A DNA stretch of 10,202 nucleotides from NCBI GenBank assembly GCA_903847495.1, contig CAINDT010000207.1, forward strand, positions 1-10,202, given 5' to 3'. Positions 1 through 5,124 of this stretch are shown one piece after another. Source of the DNA: an uncultured Actinomycetes bacterium. GTDB lineage: Bacteria > Actinomycetota > Thermoleophilia > Gaiellales > F1-60-MAGs149. A program made the position numbers and the translations under genes. The notes under the pieces are model-generated. The model was not told the origin of the DNA. It searched no databases and saw only the letters and a program-made list of their open reading frames with translations. How positions within the stretch are numbered: the stretch's first letter is position 1; each line of letters opens with the position of its first letter.

Positions 1-1077
1 AATCCCAACCTGGCGTCGACCGACAACCTGCGTCCCACATTCGCGAACGAGGATGGCACGTGGCAGAACCCGCCCGCCAATCAGGCCGCCTACAAGGTGG
101 TCTGCAAGAAGGCGGCCGTGCTCGCGGGGCAGCCTGACGATCTCGCCTACCGGGGCTATCCCGACCTGTTCGGCGTCGGCATCGGTACGAGTGTCACGCC
201 CTGGAAGTCGATCGCCACGGATCTCTCTGTCATCTCCCGCGGCACGGCGATCTACATTGAGGCGCTCAAGAACACGCCGTCCAAGGGCTGCTTCAGTGCA
301 GACGACACGGGCGGCGCGATCATCGGCAAGCACATCGATGTCCTGATCCCGCCCGACAAGTCGCTGAAGCTGCCGACCAAGGGCGATCTCGTCGCGCTCC
401 CGAAGGGTGTGGACTGCCCGCCGCCGGTGGCGCTGGCGCCGGGACCGCTCGGCAACCTCAACCTCTCGTACCTGATTCCCGCGGCGGAGAAGTCCTCGGC
501 TGGCGCAAAGACACCGGCACCGGGATTGCGCTACCAGAGTCTCAGTGAGGACTTCCTCTATGGCACCGACGGCGTCGTTGCCCGATCCATTGGCGTGACC
601 AAGAAGGGCAAGACGATTCTCGCGCTCGGCGGTGGCTGGTGGGTCAACGCCCGTGGGCAGCGCACGAAGCAGCTGACTGACGGCAACTGGTCGAAGGGCG
701 TGCCCGTATGGCGTGACGGCGGCTGGCGCACCAAGCGAGGTCGGCCGACGTACAAGAAGCCCGACGGCACCTGGTCGTCTGGCGTCGGCGTCCGTTTCCT
801 CAAGTACCGCGATCGCTTCGGGTATGCGAAGAAGGGCCAGTACATCCCGTGGAAGACCGTGGTCTCCACCAAGGACACGGCGCCGCTCGGCACGCTGCTG
901 CAGCTAGACACGATCCCGAGCGCAACCTGCATGGTCGTCAACCAGTTGCAACCGCTGCTTCCGAAGTCGACCATCCAAGTGATGGTGCCCGCCGGCACCG
1001 ACCCCTCGACGCTGCCGTCGCTGGCGCCAGCCACCGTGCTCGCCGCCACCGCGGGTACGGCCACCGGCTGTCCGTAG
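1..1077 (+). CDS. 3D-domain (DPBB) cell-wall-type protein with a second degenerate 3D-like domain, 5' partial
   Basis: The frame is open from base 1, so the gene begins outside the window; 358 residues are visible, ending at TAG 1075-1077. The GTG at 97 lies inside the conserved part and is not a credible start. Visible residues about 51-117 match the 3D domain found at the C-terminus of MltA-like lytic transglycosylases and in Rpf/YabE-type wall proteins: a PWKSIATD...SRGTAIYIE stretch followed by SADDTGGAIIGKHID, keeping the Asp residues at 74, 101/102 and 113. A Trp- and Gly-rich tandem duplication follows (bases 631-711 and 718-798). A second region (about 781-996) repeats the YIPWKT...PLGTLLQL pattern but has lost the DDTGG and final Asp. 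The family acts on or binds peptidoglycan outside the membrane. No signal peptide can be seen because the N-terminus is missing. Substrate and activity are unknown; an enzymatic role is plausible for the first domain only. Confidence 0.85.
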   Translation, partial: NPNLASTDNLRPTFANEDGTWQNPPANQAAYKVVCKKAAVLAGQPDDLAYRGYPDLFGVGIGTSVTPWKSIATDLSVISRGTAIYIEALKNTPSKGCFSADDTGGAIIGKHIDVLIPPDKSLKLPTKGDLVALPKGVDCPPPVALAPGPLGNLNLSYLIPAAEKSSAGAKTPAPGLRYQSLSEDFLYGTDGVVARSIGVTKKGKTILALGGGWWVNARGQRTKQLTDGNWSKGVPVWRDGGWRTKRGRPTYKKPDGTWSSGVGVRFLKYRDRFGYAKKGQYIPWKTVVSTKDTAPLGTLLQLDTIPSATCMVVNQLQPLLPKSTIQVMVPAGTDPSTLPSLAPATVLAATAGTATGCP

Positions 1078-1103
1078 CCAATCTGGATCCGGATCCAAAC
1101 TGG
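1078..1103. repeat. Left REP-like palindrome
   Basis: This is a 26-bp imperfect palindrome with the core TGGATCCGGATCCA at 1084-1097. Two symmetric pairs are mismatched (1081/1100 and 1083/1098); the other eleven pair. It starts on the base after the stop codon of the 3D-domain gene. The same 14-bp core is shared by the two copies right of the transposase gene. Confidence 0.85.
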
Positions 1104-1107
1104 AGCG

Positions 1108-1148
1108 CCTCTGCGAGAGGACGAGGGGCGCGCGAATTCGCGCATCCC
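1108..1148. repeat. Two further hairpins upstream of the RAYT
   Basis: A short hairpin has arms CCTCT (1108-1112) and AGAGG (1116-1120) around a 3-nt loop. A second, longer palindrome spans 1125-1148: its inner 14 bp, GCGCGAATTCGCGC (1130-1143), are perfectly symmetric, and after one mismatch (1129/1144) the flanks GGGG and TCCC pair again, with one G-T wobble on the plus strand. Both lie between the left palindrome and the RAYT start. They could be part of the element's left end or sit in the leader of the RAYT mRNA; function unknown. The rest of 1149-1264 shows no recognisable gene or promoter. Confidence 0.55.
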
Positions 1149-1264
1149 ACATGACCAACTCGGGTAGGTGGATGTGGTTCGGTCTGCACACGGCGCCACC
1201 CTGTCGGCCGAGTGTGACGAGCTGGCACAGCGCTGTGGCTGGGACATGCGCTCGAATCACGGGC

Positions 1265-1966
1265 ATGACACGACCCAACCGCATCGACTACGGATTGACC
1301 CCGCTCCACGTGATCTCAAGAGGCGTCGACGAAGGCGTTCTGTTTCCGGATCCAGACGCGCACCGACTCTTTTGGAACGAATTCGGTGTTCGCGCGCTGG
1401 AGTTCGGCGTGGTGATCGGGCACGTCTGCCTGATGACGACGCACTATCACCTGCTCGTGCGCGCAGATCCTGAAGCGCTCTCGGAGAGTCTTCGGCACAC
1501 TCACCGGAAGCTCGCCTGGTACCTCAACCGAAACGGGCGACGGGGATACGCCATGGGCAGGCGTTATCAAGTCTTTCCCATCGAGGATGCTCCGCACTTA
1601 CGACGAGCCGCGCGCTACGTGCCGATGAACCCCGTGAAAGCCCGCATGGTCCGCGATCCCGGTGCTTGGCACTGGTCCACGCATCGCTTTCTCTCCGGCC
1701 AAGCCACACCGCCCGCGTGGTACGACATCAAGGCAGCGTTGCGGATGGTCGGCTTCTTCGACAGTCGCAACTACGAGCGTTGGGTGCTGGCGGATACGCC
1801 TCTGGAGCCACCGCCGATGACGAAGCACGAACTGGTTGACCACCGCATCTGCGTGATGGCGGAATTTGGGAAGACCCCGGACGTGATCGCGCAGGAACTC
1901 GATGTGGGCGAGCGGCGCGTGCGCAGGACTTTGGCAGCTGCGGCGCTTCGCGACTACAAGGCATAG
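1265..1966 (+). CDS. REP-associated tyrosine transposase (RAYT, Y1/HUH family)
   Basis: A 233-residue protein of the IS200/IS605-like RAYT family, single-strand DNA nucleases that cut at REP-type hairpins. The start at 1265 gives MTRPNRIDYGLTPLHVISRG, which matches the usual RAYT N-terminus; a longer open frame from the ATG at 1151 adds 38 residues with no family resemblance. The HUH metal-binding motif is H60-Y61-H62 in TTHYHLLVR. The likely nucleophile is Y118 in RYVPMNPVKARMV, the family's Y-x-x-x-NPV(R/K)A motif. After the catalytic domain, residues about 185-233 look like a helix-turn-helix (TPDVIAQELDVGERRVRR), as in RAYTs with a DNA-binding tail. All expected residues are present, so the gene appears intact. 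No good Shine-Dalgarno precedes the start. By eye it uses more A/T-ending codons than its neighbours, consistent with transfer. Confidence 0.9.
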   Translation: MTRPNRIDYGLTPLHVISRGVDEGVLFPDPDAHRLFWNEFGVRALEFGVVIGHVCLMTTHYHLLVRADPEALSESLRHTHRKLAWYLNRNGRRGYAMGRRYQVFPIEDAPHLRRAARYVPMNPVKARMVRDPGAWHWSTHRFLSGQATPPAWYDIKAALRMVGFFDSRNYERWVLADTPLEPPPMTKHELVDHRICVMAEFGKTPDVIAQELDVGERRVRRTLAAAALRDYKA

Positions 1967-1999
1967 GGTGGTGCGCGCCAAAAACGTGCACGAATTTGA

Positions 2000-2025
2000 C
2001 AAATTTGGATCCGGATCCAAATTGG
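2000..2025. repeat. Right REP-like palindrome, inner copy
   Basis: A 26-bp palindrome with the shared 14-bp core at 2006-2019. The central 22 bp (2002-2023) are perfectly symmetric; only the pair 2001/2024 is mismatched. Its centre lies 37 bp from the centre of the outer right copy, so the two form a closely spaced pair, like the paired REPs of BIMEs. Confidence 0.85.
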
Positions 2026-2035
2026 CACAAAAGCG

Positions 2036-2063
2036 ACCAATCTGGATCCGGATCCAGATTGGT
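2036..2063. repeat. Right REP-like palindrome, outer copy, perfect 28 bp
   Basis: Every base from 2036 to 2063 pairs with its symmetric partner, including the core TGGATCCGGATCCA (2043-2056). It touches the last base of the TAA stop codon (2065-2063) of the minus-strand glycosidase gene. In RNA it would form a hairpin right at the end of that message, where it could terminate or protect it, but there is no U-run, so a classical intrinsic terminator is not supported. Confidence 0.9.
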
Positions 2064-3229
2064 TACTTGATCGGCGAGCGCTTCAGCTTTGCGGCGGCCT
2101 GCTGCCAGGCGCCGAAGGAGGGCTTCTTGGTGCCCGAGGAACGGCGCAGGCCTGTGGTGTACCAGTGGCCGTCCTTGGGCGGATCGTCCTTGATCAGGAA
2201 CCACGCCGCGCGCTCAACCTGGGGGAGCGACTTGAGCTTCGCGATCGATTGGCGCACGAACCGGGCCTGCTGGCTGTAGGTCGCTGCGCGCGAGATGCCG
2301 GGGGCCGGCGTCTGCAGACCGAACTCGGTGATCCAGATGGGGTACTTGCGCCCGAAGATGCCATTCGCGACGTTGATGAACGTCTCGAAGTTGCCGATGC
2401 TGATCGAGTAGGGGTTCGTCCGGCTCTCCCGTGCACCATCGCGGATGCCCAGCGACGGCACGCGATTGTACGGATGCATCGACAGCACATCGAACTTGGC
2501 CTTCGACTTCGCGAGCCCCTGCATGAACTGCACCGGCGTCAAGCTCGACGGACCGCCCTGCTTGTACATCGCGCCGGCGACGAACGTGGGCTTGAACGGC
2601 ACCGCGCGACCGACCTCGTAGCGCACGGCCTTCAACAGCTGGGTGTAGTTGCGCGGCGAGACGGGCACGCCGTTCTGCCACTGCGGACGGAACGCGAAAT
2701 AGGCATTCGGCTCGTTCCACGTCTCGTATGCGGTGACACGAGGCAGCGGCGAGGTGTGGCCCGGCGGTGTGTACGTGCCCGAGTAGCGCTTTGCGACCGC
2801 GTGGACGAAGGCCCGCCAATCCTTCAGTTTGGGCATCTGCGTGGCACGGGCCTTCGTAGAGCCGGTGGACGAGGCCCACGTCGGCGTCTTCCACAGGGTG
2901 AACATCACGCGATCCTGCAGCCCGTGTCCCGCTGCCTGGCGGACGAACTGGTCCGTCAGCGCCCAGAAGTACGCCGGATCCTCAGGGTTGCGGGCGTCCT
3001 TCGGCTTGGTCACCGCGATCTCGGACCACTGCATGTCCCAGCGCACGAAGCCGACCTTGAGCGCCGCAGCGTCTTGCCAATAGCCCACCGGATCGGTCGA
3101 GGCATACGCGTTATCGAGGAAGCCGACCTGCAGGGTGCTCTTGGCCGACGCCGCGCCCGGCACCGCGCAGACGCAGCACACCGCGGCGGCGGTGATGAGA
3201 GTGCGGAGTGGGAGACGACGGATGGTCAT
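2063..3229 (-). CDS. Secreted clan GH-A glycoside hydrolase-like protein (downstream paralog)
   Basis: 388 residues. The N-terminus is a Sec-type signal peptide: basic MTIRRLPLR, a hydrophobic core, and a probable cut after GAASA at residue 29. The mature part is a TIM-barrel glycosidase of clan GH-A type: the predicted acid/base is E173 in ETWNEPN and the predicted nucleophile is E302 in WITEFG; SMHPY (250-254) is another barrel-strand motif typical of the clan. The exact GH family (GH5/GH39-like or an unclassified branch) and the sugar cannot be assigned. The start at 3229 is backed by GGAG (minus strand, 3240-3237) 7 nt upstream. The gene lies just downstream of a paralog of the same length and orientation, well over half identical by eye. 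A hairpin at 3239-3270 overlaps the ribosome binding site. The stop codon touches a REP-like palindrome. Both catalytic acids are kept, so it is probably active outside the cell. Confidence 0.85.
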   Translation of the reverse strand: MTIRRLPLRTLITAAAVCCVCAVPGAASAKSTLQVGFLDNAYASTDPVGYWQDAAALKVGFVRWDMQWSEIAVTKPKDARNPEDPAYFWALTDQFVRQAAGHGLQDRVMFTLWKTPTWASSTGSTKARATQMPKLKDWRAFVHAVAKRYSGTYTPPGHTSPLPRVTAYETWNEPNAYFAFRPQWQNGVPVSPRNYTQLLKAVRYEVGRAVPFKPTFVAGAMYKQGGPSSLTPVQFMQGLAKSKAKFDVLSMHPYNRVPSLGIRDGARESRTNPYSISIGNFETFINVANGIFGRKYPIWITEFGLQTPAPGISRAATYSQQARFVRQSIAKLKSLPQVERAAWFLIKDDPPKDGHWYTTGLRRSSGTKKPSFGAWQQAAAKLKRSPIK

Positions 3230-3238
3230 GAAAACGCT

Positions 3239-3270
3239 CCGGCCCCGCCGTCATGCGACAGCGGGGCCGG
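3239..3270 (-). terminator. Strong hairpin between the paralogous glycosidase genes; terminator and possible RBS occluder
   Basis: On the minus strand CCGGCCCCGC (3270-3261) pairs perfectly with GCGGGGCCGG (3248-3239). Inside, TGTC and GACG extend the stem by four pairs, one a G-U, leaving the tetraloop GCAT (3256-3253). The stem is followed by AGCGTTTTC and the ATG of the downstream gene. It lies 15 bp after the stop of the upstream gene, as expected of an intrinsic terminator, though the T-run is only four bases and set off by a few nt. The first two bases of the downstream gene's GGAG lie in the 3' arm, so the folded stem could also block translation. Confidence 0.7.
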
Positions 3271-3284
3271 GGTAATGCGGGGTG

Positions 3285-4451
3285 CTATCGGATCGACGAC
3301 TTCTTGAGCTTGCCGGTCGCCGAAATCCACGAGTTGTACGACGGCTTGTGATCGCCGTTCGACTTCTCGAGTCCGGTGGTGTACCAGGCTCCCGGCTTGG
3401 GCGCGTTGTCGCGCACCAAGAACCACACCATCCGCTCGACCTGCGGCAGCTGCTTGAAGCGCAGGATCGACTCGTAGGCGAACTGGGCCTGCTGAGCGAA
3501 CGAGACCGTGTACTGGGACTTGCCCGGAGCGGGAGTCGCCCAGCCGAACTCAGTTACCCAGATCGGGTACTTCTTGCCGAACGTCTGGTTGGCTAGGCTG
3601 ATGAACGTGTCGAAGTTGCCGACGCCGATGAAGCGCGGATTCGTCTTGCTCTGGTCCTTGCCATCGTTGAGGCCGAGGCGGGGCGTGTTGTTGTACGGGT
3701 GCATCGACAGGACGTCGAACGTCGCTCCGGCGGCCTTCATGCCCTTCATGAATGCGACCGGGGTGGGGTTGCCGGGGCCGCCCTGCTTGTAAAGGGCGCC
3801 GGCCACGAAGGTCGGCTTGAAGGCCACGGCCTTGTTGACTTCGGACTTGAGTGCGTTCAGCAGCTTGACGTAGTTCGCCGGCGAGACGAACTTGCCGTTC
3901 TTCTTCTGCGGCTGGAATGCGAAGCTCGCGTTCGGCTCGTTCCAGGTCTCCCACGCGGTGACGCGCGGCAGCGGGGTGGTGCTGCCCGGCGGGACGTAGG
4001 TGCCGGAGTAGCGCGTGGCGCACGCGGCGACGAAATCGCGCCAGTCCTTCAGGCTCGGCATCTGCGTGGCCTTGGCGGACTTGGCCTTGGTCGCCCACGT
4101 CGGCGTCTTCCAGAGCGTGAACATGACCTTGTCCTGCAGCCCGTGGTTCGCGGCGTTGATGACGAACTGGTCGGTCTGCGCGAAGTGATACGCCGGATCC
4201 TCGGGATTGCGGGGATTGGCCGGGCGTGTCACGGCCATCTCGCCCCACTGCATATCCCAGCGCATGAACCCGACCTTGAGCGCCACCGCGTCCTGCCAGA
4301 ACTGCGTGGGGTACGTGCCCGCATAGTCGTTGTCGAGAAAGCCCGCCTGGAGCTTGCTATTCGCGCTTGCGAGCGCGGGGAGGACGAGCACCGCTCCAAG
4401 AGCGGCGATCGCGATCAGGAGACGTCGGGCAGATGCTCGGCGCAGGGCCAT
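3285..4451 (-). CDS. Secreted clan GH-A glycoside hydrolase-like protein (upstream paralog)
   Basis: 388 residues, the same length as its downstream paralog. The start at 4451 is chosen because it gives a clean signal peptide (MALRRASARR, hydrophobic core, probable cut after ALASA at residue 30) and because GAGAGGA (minus strand, 4464-4458) sits 6 nt upstream; the frame stays open further upstream but that part is the shadow of the divergent gene. Predicted acid/base E172 in ETWNEPN, predicted nucleophile E301 in WVTEFG, and SMHPYN at 249-254 mark a clan GH-A barrel. Long blocks such as GLQDKVMFTLWKTPTWA and PTFVAGALYKQGGP are shared with the paralog almost unchanged, while surface segments differ, so the duplication is not recent. 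GH family and substrate are not known. The gene is transcribed away from the cysteine hydrolase gene, with a shared promoter region between. Confidence 0.85.
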   Translation of the reverse strand: MALRRASARRLLIAIAALGAVLVLPALASANSKLQAGFLDNDYAGTYPTQFWQDAVALKVGFMRWDMQWGEMAVTRPANPRNPEDPAYHFAQTDQFVINAANHGLQDKVMFTLWKTPTWATKAKSAKATQMPSLKDWRDFVAACATRYSGTYVPPGSTTPLPRVTAWETWNEPNASFAFQPQKKNGKFVSPANYVKLLNALKSEVNKAVAFKPTFVAGALYKQGGPGNPTPVAFMKGMKAAGATFDVLSMHPYNNTPRLGLNDGKDQSKTNPRFIGVGNFDTFISLANQTFGKKYPIWVTEFGWATPAPGKSQYTVSFAQQAQFAYESILRFKQLPQVERMVWFLVRDNAPKPGAWYTTGLEKSNGDHKPSYNSWISATGKLKKSSIR

Positions 4452-4486
4452 AGAAGGTCCTCTCGAATCGGGAACAGGTCTCATCC

Positions 4487-4512
4487 TGCCACACGGCGTT
4501 ACGGGTGTGGCA
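4487..4512. promoter_or_regulatory. Operator-like inverted repeat in divergent promoter region
   Basis: TGCCACAC (4487-4494) and GTGTGGCA (4505-4512) are perfect inverted 8-bp arms around a 10-bp spacer. The half-site centres are about 18 bp apart, so a dimeric repressor or activator could contact both on one face over two helical turns. It lies in the 102-bp gap between the divergently read glycosidase and cysteine hydrolase genes and could control both. No regulator gene is nearby. A simple RNA hairpin is the alternative reading. Confidence 0.5.
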
Positions 4513-4539
4513 AGCCGATAAGGGGTTTCGCCGAATTGA

Positions 4540-4553
4540 TACGGTTCCCTCAC
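4540..4553 (+). promoter_or_regulatory. Possible -10 element giving a leaderless transcript
   Basis: TACGGT (4540-4545) fits the loose actinobacterial -10 pattern TANNNT and lies 8 nt before the ATG at 4554, so transcription could begin at the start codon itself. The lack of any Shine-Dalgarno sequence before that ATG agrees with leaderless expression. I see no convincing -35 box. Confidence 0.3.
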
Positions 4554-5117
4554 ATGGAGCCGCTCAATCGCCCCGCCGTGATCGTCGCCGACATGCTCGT
4601 CGACTTCGTCACCGGCGCACTCGCCAATCCGCCGTCGCATGAGTGCATCGAGCCGATTGCGCGGCTGCTGACCGCCGCCCGTGAGCGTGGTTGGCCCGTC
4701 TGCTACGCCAACGATGCCCATCTGCCGGGCGACATGGAGGAGGCGCTCTGGGGACCGCACGCCCTCGCCGGTACGCCGGGCGCCCAGGTGATCCCCGAGC
4801 TTGCGCCGCAGCAGGGCGACTTTCAGTTCCCGAAGCGCTGGTACTCCGGCTTCCACGAGACCGGCCTGGAGATGTACCTGAAGCAGTGCGGCATCAAGAC
4901 CGTGATCCTGACCGGCCAGCACGCCCACATCTGCGTCCAGCACACCGCCGGCGACGCCTTCATCGGCGGGTTCCGCGTGGTGCTCGCCGACGACGGCATC
5001 TCCGCGTTCACGCCGGAGGACAAGGCGGCGGGCATGGCCTACATGCAGACGATGTACGGCGCCGTCGTCGGGACGGTCGACGAGATTCTGGCCGCCCCTC
5101 TCGCCACTGCCGCGTAG
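4554..5117 (+). CDS. Cysteine hydrolase, nicotinamidase/isochorismatase superfamily
   Basis: 187 residues, the usual size for this fold. The catalytic triad is visible: D13 in VADMLVDF, K94 in FPKRWYSGF and C127 in GQHAHICVQHTAGDA. D54 and H56 (NDAH) and H69 (WGPHALAGTPGA) sit where nicotinamidases bind their metal, and the W-x-x-H...GT-GA arrangement resembles PncA-type enzymes more than isochorismatases. The likely reaction is amide hydrolysis, possibly nicotinamide to nicotinate for NAD salvage, but close relatives act on other small amides and the sequence does not decide. It is cytosolic, with no signal peptide. The start at 4554 fits the family N-terminus; there is no Shine-Dalgarno. 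A sugar kinase gene follows 7 bp after the stop, almost certainly in one operon. Confidence 0.85.
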   Translation: MEPLNRPAVIVADMLVDFVTGALANPPSHECIEPIARLLTAARERGWPVCYANDAHLPGDMEEALWGPHALAGTPGAQVIPELAPQQGDFQFPKRWYSGFHETGLEMYLKQCGIKTVILTGQHAHICVQHTAGDAFIGGFRVVLADDGISAFTPEDKAAGMAYMQTMYGAVVGTVDEILAAPLATAA

Positions 5118-5124
5118 GGCCGCG

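Larger units (their letters stand above)
1078..2062. mobile_element. RAYT-palindrome unit (REPtron-like element)
   Basis: A Y1/HUH transposase gene (1265-1966) is bracketed by copies of one palindromic repeat: one copy at 1078-1103 and two at 2000-2025 and 2037-2062. In known REP/RAYT systems the RAYT binds single-stranded REP hairpins and is usually flanked by them in this way. The block fills the whole space between the stop codon of the upstream plus-strand gene and the stop codon of the downstream minus-strand gene. I see no target-site duplication and no classical terminal inverted repeat, which fits HUH elements. The limits given are the outer palindromes; whether the unit still moves, or is a domesticated RAYT with its REPs, cannot be told from one copy. 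Confidence 0.7.

Noticed and set aside
97..99. GTG as start of the 3D-domain gene
   Set aside because: The frame is open to base 1 and the preceding residues read as ordinary coding sequence, so the true start is outside the window.
1151..1264. N-terminal extension of the transposase from the ATG at 1151
   Set aside because: The 38 extra residues have no family resemblance and cover hairpin DNA; the ATG at 1265 gives the standard RAYT N-terminus.
1348..1353. Further copies of the GGATCC palindrome at 1348, 2976 and 4195
   Set aside because: These are single GGATCC hexamers inside codons; the last two encode the conserved EDPAY of the glycosidase paralogs and lack the doubled core and flanks.
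2037..2062. Classical intrinsic terminator
   Set aside because: The palindrome is strong but no T-run follows on either strand, so only a hairpin or repeat is claimed.
2000..2063. CRISPR-like repeat-spacer pattern
   Set aside because: There are only two adjacent palindromic copies and no array; the third copy lies about 900 bp away beyond the transposase gene.
3699..4553. Long upstream extension of the cysteine hydrolase frame on the plus strand
   Set aside because: It is the antisense shadow of the glycosidase gene, rich in Arg and Gly without motifs; the family N-terminus begins at 4554.
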